A stretch of 64,000 nucleotides of DNA from Drosophila persimilis (GCF_003286085.1 NW_020825288.1:27404001-27468000), one strand, 5' to 3'. Counted from the stretch's first letter, positions 1-12,274 are shown. The notes: a model not told the origin generated them from the letters alone. Program-made: numbers and translations.

Positions 1-103
1 AGTCGGCTTTTAAATCGATATGTAGAAAGCGATGTGTTTGGTTTGTAAGTGCGATTTCACACAGTCAAAACATGATTACTGATCATTAAAGATCTCTCCT
101 TAG

Positions 104-599
104 GGCTGCCTTTGAACGTGATTCTTTGGGTGGAATATCCCTCGCACACTTCCGCAAAGCTGTCAAGCTGTTTATCACGACTAGTTCAGATGAGGAGAAA
201 CTGGTAAAGACCGAGTCCAAGCCTTGTGATAAGCTGAATTTGCTATTCATCAAGACCAAGGGGGCTATGAGGACAGCCATGATGAAATTCAGCGAAATCA
301 AAGAGCAGATCTTTCAATTGCATTTAAAGATGTTGTCCACCGCTGCATCGGCATCTATCGGCATCTCCGGCCCATCTTCAATGCTGCTGCTGAACGAATC
401 CATGGGTCGACTGACAATGGCCAACTCAATGGGCGACAGCTCGGATTTTGATTCTCTAACAACGAACAATGTTATCGACAAGGCAGCCCGTCTCATTGAG
501 ATGTGAGTGCAATCACTTTCCTTTGACACTTTCTCTTGTTAGAGTTCTCTTTTTATTTCTTTCAGGCTTAGAACTGACATGGAAATCGATTCGTTATAG
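104..599 (+). CDS. 3' end of an unrecognised gene (last two coding exons)
   Basis: Two exons can be joined: 104-502, preceded by a pyrimidine-rich acceptor ending in ctccttag, and 566-599, preceded by tttctttcag. The donor at 503 reads gtgagt. Codon ATG is split across the junction and the frame closes at TAG 597-599 with the tail RTDMEIDSL. The visible part is about 144 residues, acidic, Ser/Thr-rich and partly helical (around KGAMRTAMMKFSEIKEQIF), with no zinc finger, kinase or membrane motif that I can see. The gene continues to the left of the window, so its start is missing. I do not recognise the family. A regulatory or coiled-coil protein is possible, but that is inference only. Confidence 0.72.
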
Positions 600-871
600 T
601 TTCTCTCGCTCAGGATTTGCCAGAAGATATTTAATCAAAAGCATCGCACGATGCCACACACTTGTTTTTAGTTAAAATTTGATAGATTTTTATAGTTTTT
701 TTATTTTAGTATTTAATATGAAACTTTGAAGTGCATCGCATTTGTAGTTTTTGAATATATGTTTATTTTTTATTAATTCTTTGTTTGTATATTGCACCAA
801 AAACGAAACATGACAAATGTTAATTCGTTCTCCTTTTGATATTAAGTGATGCTCGTTGTACTCCCAATGGA

Positions 872-877
872 AATAAA
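872..877 (+). terminator. Candidate poly(A) signal for the left-edge gene
   Basis: This is an AATAAA hexamer about 270 bases after the stop codon at 599, in AT-rich DNA. The distance suits a fly 3' UTR. It is assigned by position only. Confidence 0.4.
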
Positions 878-1263
878 TGTAGTGTCGAACTGAAAGTGAA
901 AAAATCACTTGGTTTTTGTTCGTAACCCGAAGCCTTCGTTTGGCTACTGCCTACTAGCAGCTGTTCTGCTATTAGGCACTTTAAAATCTGGCTATATAAA
1001 TCGGGAAAATTGGGTGCAAAATGAGTGTTCTTTAGTGTTCCTTCTCAGAACTTAATGACAGCCAAGCTGCCTGCACAATTACTTTGCATATAACAAAACA
1101 AAATATTTATATAGTAGGTATATATCACAAGCGAAGGTGCAAGCCAGGTGGAAAGGGGGAACCAGCTTGGCTTTGAGAATTGTTAAAACTGCTGAGGATT
1201 GCAATGTCACGAGAAAACTGCTGCAGAAGCTAATGCGTCAGCCAGACCCCAGACAAATTCGGC

Positions 1264-1270
1264 TATAAAA
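1264..1270 (+). promoter_or_regulatory. TATA box of the first takeout-like gene
   Basis: TATAAAA sits in the context GGCTATAAAAGCC, 105 bases before the start codon at 1369. It would place the transcription start near 1295 and give a short 5' UTR of about 75 bases, which is common for secreted takeout-type genes. A second TATA-like string (TATATAAA, 993-1000) lies further upstream and would imply a UTR of about 340 bases. The nearer one is preferred. Confidence 0.5.
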
Positions 1271-1368
1271 GCCATGCGAACAGCCATTAAAGCCAACACT
1301 CGCCACACAACCACCAGTGAAGAAAGAGGCCAAACTGGAGGTGTAGAACAAGGAAAACACGCCACAAA

Positions 1369-2357
1369 ATGGATCACAAATGGATAGCGAAGACGTGGCT
1401 GGTGCTGGGGCTGCTCCTGTTGGCAGTGGCACTGCAGGCGGAACGAACAGAGGCCAAGCCGCAGGGGAAGAGTCGCCTGCGTGAGTGAAAATGCAAACAC
1501 GAATCTGTTTTTGGGACAGAGAATCACACCTTCACTTCTCTTCATAAAGCATCCTTCCTTACGGTTTGCTATCGAGATTCGCCAACGCTGAATGAATGCG
1601 CGAGGAAGTCTTTCAAGTCAATAAAGCCCCGACTGATGGACGGCATACCGGAAATGTATATCCCGCAAATGGAGCCACTGATAGTGCCCGAGGTGAAGAT
1701 GGACCAGGATTCGGGGGCCATTTATCTGCACTCTGTGTACAAGAACGTCAAGATCTCGGGCATCTCCAAGCACACGCTGAACGACCTGCGGATCGAGCCC
1801 AGCAAACTGAAGTTTATCGTCTCCATGACATTCCCAGAGCTGCTCATGGAGGCGGAGTACAGCATTAAGGTCGGTAGAGAGGGAATGAATCCATAACTAA
1901 GTTGATATCTGATTCGTTAATCCTCAATTCAAGGGCAAAATCATGATGATGCCGCTGCTGGGGGATGGCCACTGCAAGGTGAATTTGAGTAAGTGGGAAG
2001 ACTCTGTTCTCGGTGTTGGATATTCACGATTGATTCCACTTTCCAGCGAACATCACCATGCAGACGGAGCTGTTCGGACAGGAGTACCAGAAGAATGGGG
2101 CCACCCACTTGAAGATAATCGACGTGAAGGTTGAGTACAGTCTCTCGAATGTGCACATGCAGCTAGACAATCTCTTCAATGGGGACGAGGCTCTGGGCAA
2201 GCGGATGAACGATTTTCTCAACGAGAACTGGAAATCCCTGGCCGAGGAGGTGCGACCGCTGATGACCAAGGCGCTGGTGGATATCCTGCGCGCCTCTGTC
2301 GATAAGATGTTCGCGGAATACAGCTACGACGAGCTGATGCCCAAGAAGAACAACTGA
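1369..2357 (+). CDS. Takeout/JHBP-family secreted protein (gene 1)
   Basis: The coding exons are 1369-1480, 1550-1869, 1934-1988 and 2047-2357, separated by introns of 69, 64 and 58 bases. They give about 265 residues, near the usual length of takeout proteins. Residues 1-29 form a signal peptide (basic start, then a leucine-rich core). The family landmarks follow: a paired cysteine motif C44-x9-C54 with DSPTLNEC, then GIPEMYIPQMEPLIVPE at about residues 69-85, then the GKI-MMPLLGDG strand encoded by the small third exon. Family members are secreted lipid or juvenile-hormone carriers with a long internal tunnel, and some act in feeding, circadian or courtship behaviour. The ligand here is unknown. 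It is convergent with a second member of the family 150 bases away. The first donor of exon 2 (AAG/gtcggt) is slightly off consensus but restores the conserved YSIKGK join. AATAAA at 2452-2457 is the likely poly(A) signal. Confidence 0.9.
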
Positions 2358-2451
2358 TCTTAGATCGTAGACATCTAGATATATATCCTAGCTAATGATT
2401 TAATCGTAGTGCAAAAGTTAACCTAGAGATAAAACACACAGTTAAATGCGA

Positions 2452-2457
2452 AATAAA
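2452..2457 (+). terminator. Poly(A) signal of takeout-like gene 1
   Basis: AATAAA lies 95 bases after the TGA stop and only about 55 bases before the stop codon of the convergent neighbour, so the two 3' UTRs probably abut or overlap. On the other strand an ATTAAA variant (near 2400) could serve the neighbour. Confidence 0.6.
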
Positions 2458-2510
2458 TTATCATAATAATACAGGTGCACGACAGACAGAATGTGGATGC
2501 CACGCCACTG

Positions 2511-3452
2511 CTAGACCAGCCACAGCTTGGTGGGCATCTTCGAGAAGACATTGTTCCACAGGCCATGGAAGATGTCGGCCAGCCCCAGCTCCAGATCTGG
2601 CCGCAGTTCGGCTATCACCTCGTTGCCGTTTTGATTCAAGAACGTGTTGATCGAGGCCGCCAGGATATCATTCCCGTTGAACAGATTCTTTAGATGGATT
2701 CGCATGGCCCCCACCTCGAAGCTGACCTTCATCTCGTCAATGTGGATGATCTCATCTCCCGTCCGGGTCTCATTCCTAAGCGAGATCCTCGTGTAGACTG
2801 TGGTGTGCACGTTCTTCAAGGCCATTGCCACATCCCCATTGCCAATCAGCGGGAGAAGCAGAATGTTTCCCTTCAGATTGTACTTGGCCCGTATCCGCAG
2901 ACGCGGCAGCACCAGTTCAAAGCTCAGCAGACGTCGCTCCAGATCCAAACTAAACGAGAAAGGAACCTTCATTAATATCTCCTTTCTGAGCCACTAATTC
3001 CCCTTACCTGGCTCTTCGCACTGTCGCATTGGAGGGGCCGCGTATAACCAGGTTCTGGAATCCGCCGGACAGCACTAGATTCCCACTGCCCTTCGACACG
3101 GACACTTGATCGATGTTTAGCGGCTCGAAGCTTTTAACACCGATCTCTGGTATGCCAGCGGCCAGCGCTGGGAAGCATCCTTCGAATAGCTGACGGAAGC
3201 ACTTGTCCTCATTGGGATTGGAACGCTTGCAGGTCTTAAGCCAGGCGGCTGAAACATATATGAAGATTGTTGTAGAGAGAGGATCTTTGAATCACTTCCC
3301 TATCGGGATGGTGGGTACTCACGTCTCTCCTGCAGCGGTGGCTTATCGTTCACAATCTCTCGCGTATAGGCGCCGCAGGAGCCTGGCCTCACATAAACCG
3401 CAGCGATAATGCACAAACTGATTGCCAATTTCCAGTTTGTTAAAGCCAACAT
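2511..3452 (-). CDS. Takeout/JHBP-family secreted protein (gene 2)
   Basis: Minus-strand exons 3323-3452, 3008-3248 and 2511-2949 join in frame with introns of 74 and 58 bases, giving about 269 residues. The ATG at 3452 begins a signal peptide (MLALTNWKLAISLCIIAAVY), cleaved near the GSCGAY segment. The mature part has the family's cysteine pair (C50 and C60, in WLKTC and NEDKC), the GIPEIGVKSFEPLNIDQV block after a short helix, GNILLLPLIGNGD, and a C-terminal NTFLNQNGNEVIAELRPDL helix, all characteristic of takeout/JHBP proteins. Its role is presumably binding a small hydrophobic ligand outside cells; the ligand is not known. It is convergent with gene 1 but too different for a recent duplicate, and the intron number also differs (two against three). 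No clear TATA box is seen upstream of 3452. Confidence 0.9.
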
Positions 3453-5764
3453 GTTTAAGCAGTCAACAAAGTAAATCCTTGGATGGAAGTGCGAAAGATA
3501 TTCAAACTATGATCTGCGATCCGCACACCCAACCGTTTCCGTTGCTGGCTGGAGACCAAGTGCTGGGACCATCGCGGAGAAATGTTGGACGAAAACCAAA
3601 CCATTGACAATAGTTGGTGTTGGTTTTTTTTTGTGTTTTGTTTATGGCCAGTTTTTTCGTACACTCGTGGTATGAATTCCGCAATTTGGTATCTGCCGGT
3701 GTCCGCTGTCCACTTTCCAGATGACCAGCGATTCATCGCCCAAGGGGGAAAAATAATGTCGTAAAATAAAAAGAGTAGAGGTTGACATGCGCTACAATCA
3801 TTAGGTGGAGGAATTTTGCTTAACATTTAAAACGAAACATTTTACAAAATAAGTATGTACCAAAAATCTACCGAATTATTTTCCATTTTTGGAGAATCTC
3901 TTTCTACCAATTGTAGTGCTTTATCCAGTTCCCTCTGGCCGTATCGGTTATTTGCTTTAATAATATTTGGATTTTTATTTTGTTTTGAATTTTACTTTCG
4001 TTTAACGCCACCCGATTCCATTCCAACTTGTTTGCCTTTGCGTTTCGTTGCGCCACAGCGTCCCCCTGGCCTGCTTCGGGGCAAGCTCCAGCTCCCCTTG
4101 GAAGAGTTGTTCACCTGTTGACTACTTCTGGTATTACGCAGACCGCCACTGCTGCTGCTGCTGGTTGCCACTGCATGTTGCCTTTTGCTTCATTGTCATG
4201 GGTGTTGTCCGGTTTTCATTTCATTTTCTTTGGCTTTTGAGTTTTTGTGCTCCAATGCCTCTGGCCGCCGGCCAGTGGTCGCCACAGCGGTGCGGTTGTC
4301 GCGTGCACCTTGGTTGCAAGTTTTTTTTTGGCTTTCGTTACGCAGTCGCCTTAATTACCGTTGCTCTCCCCCCAAGAGTTGGTTGCGTGACTTCTGCTTT
4401 AGTGGTGTGGGAGAGGCGTCAAGGAGTAGAGGATCCCAGGATTGATAGACAATAGACGGGAAGTTCTTTCTTTTAAAATCGATCAAGTTTTCCAATCGAC
4501 CTGCATTGCAGTGCCATTTATCGTTCATAAAAAGTACATAAATATGCAAAGTTGAGCTTGAATGATTATGTGACTAATAACCACCTTTCCATTTAACGTG
4601 TGGCTGTTTCAATGTTGCATGTTGGGTTCCCTGCTTCTCCACATTTCTTTCTTAATAGAGAGTCGCGTGCGGAAATGTGGCAACAGTCGCAGCCTCTGTG
4701 GATTGCGTTACCTCAAATTGTAGTTGTTTCCCCGACGAAAGACAGGCCCATCAAAAATTAAATCAGGCAGAAACTGAACTGCTGTACAGGCCCCCAAAAC
4801 TGTCCGGAATCGCACGTTGGCATCGGTAAACGAACGAGTTTAATCCAGTATTCATTCGCTTCATTTTCCTTCCAGCTTTGATTCGGTTTATTTTCGTGTT
4901 GATTCCCGTTTTATTGGCGTTTATTTTCACACTTCACTGGCAGGCGCATTCACCGATTCCAGTCCACAGATGTTGTTGTACCTCCAGCCTCATGGCAGAG
5001 GGTTGGGCCTCAACGTTATGCAGCCGACTTTTTTCCCCTCTTTCCCCTTTTTTTGCAAAGCCACAACATTCCACTAAATAACCGCAATCCGGCCCTGGTC
5101 ACGTTCATTCCCTGGCAAAAGTTCAAAAGCTCTACTCGCACCATTTCAGTTGTTAATTTATTATGTTACTCACGCATCGAGTATTATCGGTTTACATTTT
5201 AATGTTTCTTTGGCTACTGACACCAGTTGACATTGACCGAATAACCCATCCATCAACATGCGTTGTGAAAGGGTCTTTAGTCGGTCAAGAAATTTTGGCT
5301 ATATTAGCCATTTGTTTCAATTGCGGTTTGAAATTGATTGCCTTAAGTCGATAATTCTATCGATTATCGAATTGTGTCATTTGAGACTTCATCTACATAC
5401 GTACTACAGGTCCATGTAGCAGCCACCCCCCCAAAAGATAATTTAAACTTCAATGACTGATTTGTTTTTAGAATTTTCAATTGCAATCCAGTTGCAGATA
5501 AAGATCCAAAGGGATATATCCAAATATATACCAATATATTTTGTGTGGAAGCAGCATCACTGACTTTAAATGTAAAATTTATTTTACATGAACTCCCTCA
5601 AAAGTATTCAGTAAATTTTGTTGCTCTTGTAGTTCCTAATTTAGACACATAGCGCCACTGTGATGAAATTACCATGTCACGACTTGTCCGGATCCGATTA
5701 AGTCAATGAGCAAAAAGAGCTTGAATATCCGACTTAACATTGAGTGGCAAGTCCAAAAGGGACA
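3453..5764. other. Intergenic DNA between takeout-like genes and pannier
   Basis: I see no convincing gene here. Open frames are short, AT-rich and without splice support. At 5349-5370 there are closely spaced CGATA/TATCG motifs like BEAF-32 or DREF sites. A small palindrome with 9-base arms (ATGTAAAAT) lies near 5570. The takeout gene 2 promoter should lie at the left edge and the pannier 3' end at the right edge. Confidence 0.6.
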
Positions 5765-5779
5765 CATTTTGAATACAGT

Positions 5780-5785
5780 TTTATT
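5780..5785 (-). terminator. Poly(A) signal of pannier
   Basis: TTTATT on the plus strand reads AATAAA on the minus strand, 468 bases beyond the pannier stop codon. It defines a probable 3' UTR from 6252 down to about 5765. Confidence 0.55.
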
Positions 5786-6252
5786 ACGAATAGATTGTTA
5801 AATGGATAATCATAATAATAATACTATTCTAGTAATTACGCCTACTGCCAAATGGTCTATGGGTCTATGAGGGGAGTGTGGGCCGTGCTGGTAACACAAG
5901 GAATAGGAATAGTTAGGGATATTTAAGCTAGTGGAACCATACGATAATCATTAAAATAAGAAGCTAAAACAAATCGAATACACCACAATAATATCTGTAC
6001 ACACACATTATCGTATTATAGCTCTATAGCGTTGATATAGATGCAGATTTGTACAACAAGACTTGCTATTAATGTAGTTATTTACAGGGCACATGGGGGT
6101 AACTAATCTTAGGCTAAGAATGGGAGGACTAACGTCTAAAGTCTTTTCAATGCGATTCCAACGAGAACTTTCTCTGGTGCGGGTGCTGCTGGAGAGGGGG
6201 ACACGGATGGGTGGTGGGGGATGGGAGATCACAGAGCCACAAGGGATGGCCC

Positions 6253-7881
6253 TTAGGAGGTGGCCATCAGCTTGGCCGCCTGGATGACATTGTGCTGATG
6301 GTGATATCCGGCCAACTCGCTGGCCGCTCCCCCCGCCATGGCGGCGGTCGAGGCTGCTCCGCCCAGCGCTCCGAAGGAACCCCCAAAGTAGCAGTTGTTC
6401 ACGTAATCGTAGTTGGTGGCTGTCGCCTCCGTCTTCACGCCATACGCGGCGGCCGCTGCAGCCGCATGCAGGTGATGATGGGCCGCAGCTGCCACATGGT
6501 GGCCATGGGAGCTCCCCAAATGGTGATGGTGCTGGTAGTGGGGCGAGGGCGTGCCATTGCTCAACGATGGCGTCTCGACGCTGTGCGAGGTGTATGCCGA
6601 GGCGCCAGATCCTGCCCCTGCCGCACTGCTGCCGGGCGTGTACAGCTGGGAGCCAGTGGCTCCATGGATCTGCCTGGCACTCAGCTGCGACTGCGCCGTC
6701 GGAGTGCTCATCCCGTGGCCGTGCTGCTGATGTTGCGCCTGCTGCTGCGCCTGCGACGCGGCCTGTCCGTAGTGGGGGAAGCACTGCTGATGCGCCTGCT
6801 GTTGCTGCTGATGGGCGGCCTGCTGATGTTGCTGTTGCTGCTGCTGCTGCTGGACATGATGTTGCCCCATGAGGCCGGCGCTGCTGCTGCTGCTCTTCAG
6901 ATCCGTGTGCAGCTTGCTGAGGCTGTGACTGTGACGCTCCAGACTAAGCGAAGGCTTGATATCTGTAGGGATGCAAATTGAATGTTGTTTGTTTAGTGGA
7001 TCACTTCTCTACATTCGCAGGTTTAAGGACCACTTACCGTGCTCTTCCTTGCACTCCTTAATGGACTCCAGGACCGCACCCGCGCCAGCTCCCGCTCCTG
7101 TGCCTCCCGCCGAACCGCTGCCTGTTTTCTTGGGCTTGCGCTTCCGCGTCTGGATGCCATCCTTGCGCATGGCTAGCGGCCGGTTGACGCCATGCAGCTT
7201 GTAGTAGAGGCCGCAGGCATTGCAGACGGGCTCCCCGTCGTTGTTGCGCCGCCAGAGGGTGGTGGTGCGGGTGCCGCAGTTGGTGCAGCAGAGCCCCAGG
7301 CGCCGCGTGGCCGTCTGTGAGGGAAGGTGATCGTTTAGTCTCGCATAACCGGAGAAGATCAGGGGCGGGCTACTCACTGCACTCACCAGGCGCTTGCTGG
7401 GCTTGATTAGGGGTCGGTTCATGCCGTTCATTTTGTGGTACAGCCCGCAGGCGTTGCACAGATAGTGCCCCGTGCCGTCCCGTCGCCACAGCGGCGTCGA
7501 GATCGCTCCACAATTGACGCACTCGCGTCCCTCGCCAAACTGAAAGTCCATGGCGCTCTCGTAGGGCGAGGATCGCTGGAATCCCGTCGGATCGTAGGCA
7601 CTGCGCCAGGAACCCATCATCACGGCCGCATTCTGGGTGTAGAACTGTGCCGGCAGTTGCGCATGCGCCGATCCGAAGCTGTCCGTGGTCCAGGCATTCT
7701 GCGCTGCAGCCGCGCTCCCGAAATGGGCCGCCACATGGTTGTACTGGCGATTGGAGGGCACGTAGACGGGTGCATTGACGGCCTGCTGGTGGTGGTAGCC
7801 GGAGACACCCACCCCTACTCCAGCGCTGGCTGCACTTCCGGCCAGATCCGTGTAGGCCGCCACGGCACTGCTGTGGTACAT
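6253..7881 (-). CDS. pnr: Pannier, GATA-family transcription factor
   Basis: Minus-strand exons 7378-7881, 7038-7314 and 6253-6962 (introns of 63 and 75 bases) encode about 496 residues. The ATG at 7881 starts [14 protein letters not shown], the N-terminus known for fly Pannier. There are two class IV zinc fingers, each C-x2-C-x17-C-x2-C: the N-finger at about 121-145 ([20 protein letters not shown]), which binds the U-shaped cofactor, and the C-finger at about 178-202, which binds WGATAR, followed by the basic RKRKPKK tail. The C-terminal third is rich in Gln, His and Ala and ends AAKLMATS. In flies it acts in the nucleus to pattern dorsal ectoderm, heart and notum. The frame stays open without an ATG up to an acceptor at 7971/7972, so an upstream exon must join there; it is either non-coding or supplies an N-terminal extension. 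The polyglutamine tract seems shorter than I remember for D. melanogaster. Confidence 0.96.
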
Positions 7882-7971
7882 CTTGACGCTGGGCGCAACC
7901 TGCGGCGGTACGTTCTGATGTTCGCCGCTGAACTGCGGATAGTCGCGTGTCGACTGCTGATCCGATGTGGA
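7882..7971 (-). other. pnr: Exon part upstream of the pannier ATG (5' UTR or N-terminal extension)
   Basis: A consensus acceptor (ctctttccag) on the minus strand ends at 7972. From there the 90 bases to the Pannier ATG are open in the same frame and would encode [17 protein letters not shown] and so on. No ATG occurs in the stretch. It is therefore either 5' UTR or coding if a first exon with its own ATG splices in at phase 0. Fly pannier is known to make isoforms from different promoters with different N-termini, which fits. Confidence 0.55.
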
Positions 7972-9710
7972 CTGGAAAGAGTCAGCGGAAGAAGATACTA
8001 AATTAGTTGGGATCTTAAGGTGTGAAGGTAACTGCATCTCCCCAGCTCCCATCCCAATCCCATTTCCATCTTTCTCTCTTTGCTGCCATTGGACACTCTC
8101 TCTTTGGGCAACTCCCCTTTGGCTCTGGCAGCCATTTTGGTCTCCTTCTTCATCTGCTCTTCATCCCTCTCCTGCCACTGCCCCTGCCACAAAACCCTGC
8201 CTCAAGCTGTGATCGGAACTCGTTTTTTCCAACAGACTGCGCCCTTTTCGGCTGCCAACTCCATTTAATGGCGCTCTCTGCATCGCTCTCTGCTTGTGTA
8301 TCTGTATCTTTGCATTGCTATGTGTGTGTGTGCGAGTGTGTGCATCTGTATCTCAGCACTCATCTGATGCGTGGGCTTTGGGGGAACTGAGAGGCAGCAG
8401 AAAGAAGGTGGTGTGGTGTGGGCTGTAGAGCCATGGCCATAAAGTGTTATTTACGGGTAGCCTGCACTCATATTGGATATACATATGTATATGGGCATTT
8501 CGAGGATTCGTTATACGATTAAAAGCAGAAGAGATAGAAGAAAAAATGGAAAGCAAATTGGAAAGGATAATAATAATAATTTCTATAACAAAAAATGACT
8601 CTAAAAATATCTTTCTTTAATATTCAAGATAGCTGAATAGCTGAATCCTCGCCATACTCAGAAACTTATTCAACATTTAAATTTGCATCTTCACTTCTTT
8701 CCTTTTTGGTTCCACAGCGAAAAATTTTCATTGTTTACTCAACATTTTTGCACCAAATGAATGAGAAAAGTCTTCAAGTGCCCGCTGGTTTTTCCCGCAC
8801 AAAATTGAGTTTTTTTTTGTATCTTTACAAAAGTTCAACAGCCAACAACAGCTGAAACGATCAACGAAATCTGTGCCTCACATCGGATTCAATTAAGGCG
8901 CCAATTGCATATTTTATTTATGCGGATATATTTGGAATATTTTTTCAAATTGCCTTTACAGCCGAAACAAATCGAACAGCAACAAAAATAAGAGAGGGGG
9001 AACACCATTTGACGTCTTTATCTTATCCCACAAATTTAATGCGATGATGTATGAAATTTTTAATTTTTCTCCATGGCTGTGGCGATGAAGCGCCCCCCGG
9101 TCTCTGGGGAAGATGCAAATAAATTTCTGTTGCAAGCAGATGGCTGTTAAAGGGGTGGTAGGCAGGCAAGAGAGGGTTCATTGAATGATATTATATTTAC
9201 TAAATGGTATATTCTACAAAAATTCCCCTAATTTGTAGAAAAATCTTCAAAAATGTTTTGCGAAGAATCAAAGTGCCGTCGGTAGATTAGTTTAGATGAA
9301 AGTCATCTGTCTTTAAAACAATTCCAAAATCAAAGAAAAGCTTATATAAAATATTTACATATATCAAATAAACATCTTTAGAAAACGTATAAAATAAACT
9401 CCAAATGAGTTTTGGCACACCAGCATCCAAAAAATGCATAAGTAAATTATTAAATTTATAACGAATTTATACGTGTTTTAAAGTACTTTTTAATATTCCC
9501 AAATGAGAAAGTGAGAATATAAATAAAATCGCAAATAAAATATGATTTTTTGCCGCAAGAATTACCATAAAATCGAAGTTAAATATTCTTGCCAAAGCGG
9601 CCCTAAAAATGCTCCTTAAATGCCTGATTGATTGAGTGTAAGATGACGTATGAGCAATAATATTTAAGACCCCAACCAACACGCACATGTCCAAACATGT
9701 TAATCGGAAG

Positions 9711-9735
9711 AGAGAGAGAGAGAGAGAGAGAGAGA
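9711..9735. repeat. GA microsatellite
   Basis: A pure AG/GA run of about 12 units. It is a possible GAGA-factor target as well as a simple repeat. Confidence 0.9.
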
Positions 9736-10712
9736 TTGAGAGTGAGAGAAGATTGAAGATCAATTGCAGCCATAACATGCCATACCAATGCAATTCTTCA
9801 AATTCCAGCAGAGCATCAGAGGGAGAGGAAGAAGGAGAGCGGAGATCGGAGATCGGAGAGAGATCGAAGAAGAACAACCTCCAAACTATCAAAGAGTTGA
9901 CCACGCGTGCATAATGATGTCGCTCCCCTTAGAAGATCATTCGATCAAAGAGAGCGCCGAGCACAAGAGAGCGCGAAGATCAAAGAAGGCGGCGACGGCG
10001 ACGGCGACCACACGAAAAATTGTCAACAAGATGCAGTTGGTGGCAGGGAGGCACGAAAAGGTGGAGAGCAGAGCAGGAGATCCATGCAGATCATGGAGAC
10101 GATCCTCGCTTGGAAGTGGTTGAGAAGGCGCTTGGGTTTGGGCGCTTATTAAAATGCGATCAGCAAAAGGCACAAAGCCGAACAAAAAAAATCCACAAAA
10201 ACAAAAGGAAAGACCGATCCGATCCGATCCGATCGAAAGAAATCCCCAAGCGAAGGCGAGGAATTAAAATAAACAGCAATAAAAAAACAATTTCACAAAA
10301 AAAAAGAAGGAGAGCCGAGAGTGATCAAGGGATCAGCCGTGAGTAGGAGTAGGAGATGGCAGAGATCTGAGGACACGGCGATGAGTAGAACGTTAATAAT
10401 TTGTCACCGCAAATGAAGGAATAAAAACAAACAGAGAAAACCACTTGAGAGGATCTCGGACAACAAAGCAGAAAGCAAGGGCGGGCAGTAGGATGCAGGA
10501 GGTGGGGGGAGGGTACAAGTGGAGGAGAGCCCTGAAGATGAGCGGCGCTTTGAGTGGTTTGGTTCTGTCTTTCTTTTCTTGTTCTCTTTTCTCTGCTTTT
10601 GCCATCCCAGATCTGGATGGCGCTCTGTCCGTCAAGTGGCGGATCCTGTTTTCCCATAGACTGGAAACTGCACTCCACTCGAGTGTCTCTCCACTCCACT
10701 TGATTCACTCAC

Positions 10713-10850
10713 CGATCTCTAGGCCACGATCGTTGCTTTCTCTCACTCTTTCTCCGGCTCTAACGGATGCTTGTTTTAGTCTTTGATTTTGTTTTACTTT
10801 AAGCGTTAGCTGTAGTTGCCATCGATTCAAGTTTGCCGCCGCCGCCGACT
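10713..10850 (-). other. pnr: Candidate proximal 5' exon of pannier
   Basis: On the minus strand a consensus donor (ATCG/gtgagtg) follows about 140 bases of purine-rich, non-coding sequence. This begins near an initiator-like ACAGTC followed by a GGC-repeat run (near 10848). Splicing to the acceptor at 7972 would give a leader for pannier. No TATA box is seen. This is a prediction from splice and initiator motifs only; the exact start is a guess. Confidence 0.25.
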
Positions 10851-12274
10851 GTCAAGAGGCATCTAATAAGCCCACAACCTGTGGCGGGAAACCACTATGA
10901 TTTAGATTATTAAATTATAACCAACAAGAGATGGCAAGAGATTCCACTCCAACCGTGTACTAATGAGATAACTAATTACTTGGTTGGTCTTTGAACAGAT
11001 GAAGAGGATGAAAGTGTCAACGATGATGATGATCCCATCAAATGGATAGTCCGTTACTGGTTTATCTTTCTTTTACCAAACAATCCATCGATTAACCTTC
11101 ATTAATGTCGATCTTTTATAATAGAAACTCAAGAAATCTAGTTATCTAGTTAATGATACTTTAAGTGGTTCCCAATATAGAAGAATTGCCATCACATTTA
11201 TTGACCTTCCTCACCTATGGGTAGCTCCTTTAGCAATCCCCACTTAAATCACATGTTCAACGGTATATTTACAAGCATAATTAATCGATAAAACATAGTT
11301 CATCGATAAGAATGTGAGGGGTAAAACTTACATCGCCATCACTCAGCAAGATGCCCATGATTTATGGCCGAATAATTCGCGTTTCGCGGCGTCTCGTTTT
11401 AGAATGATTTATGCGGCTTGCACGCGCACCACTCTCGAGGCTGAAGCCGATTCGGATATGGTATACGATATACAACGTTTATTCGATGTTGATGGGTTAT
11501 GGGAAATGTAAATAAATGTATCACAAATGCATTCAAATTAATTGCAACAAATTCAGAAATGTTTTACGGCACATTTACACGACGGAACGGAGCGGCTTAT
11601 TATTTATATGGCATTTTATGGGGTCTTGTTGTAAGACATTTGATTAATGTGGTTTATAAGGTAATAAAATTTCGGTTTTAATCCATTTACGAGCACTTAA
11701 CCGATTTTCCCTCTCTCTGTGTCTCTGTTGTGGGGGAGTTTTATTGTTCGGCAGAGCACACAGCGACAGCGAACCGACTTCCTTGAGGCGGACAAACAAA
11801 CTAAAAAACGCCACACAAAGTAAACAAAAACTTAATCCCAAATTTCCAGATCCAGTTCCCGACGTCAGCGCTGACGGAGGCAGAGACAGCGGCAGAGACT
11901 GCTACAGCGACAGCGACAGCGACTGTGTGTGCCACGCAAAATCGGAAAAGAAGTCAACGGCAACGGCAACAACATAAAAAGTCAATTTCATCAATGGGCC
12001 TCCCTCTCCCTCTCGCCCTCCTCTGTCCCTGTCTCTGTCTCTGTCCCTCGGTCTTCCCCTTCGAGTGTCACTTTGCAGGCGTCGCCTTCACACACAGCCA
12101 CCACAGAAAAGAGACAGCCACATAGAGAGGGAAAGAGAGAGACATGCACTGCTGACAGGTAAAAATTTGTAGGTGCAACGGTGTAGCAGCAGCAGCGGCA
12201 GCGGCAGCAGAAGTACCCGAAAAATTAGTCAATTTCATGTAAGACTCTGAAAAATGATGTACCCTCTTCCTCTC

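Noticed and set aside
6211-6981. Long plus-strand frame opposite pannier
   Set aside because: It is the antisense shadow of the pannier C-terminal exon; its Leu/Arg-rich product comes from reading CAG and CAC repeats backward.
9687-10346. Charged plus-strand frames (Lys/Arg/Glu-rich)
   Set aside because: They are built from GA and AAG-type simple repeats and a GATCC array, with no recognisable domain.
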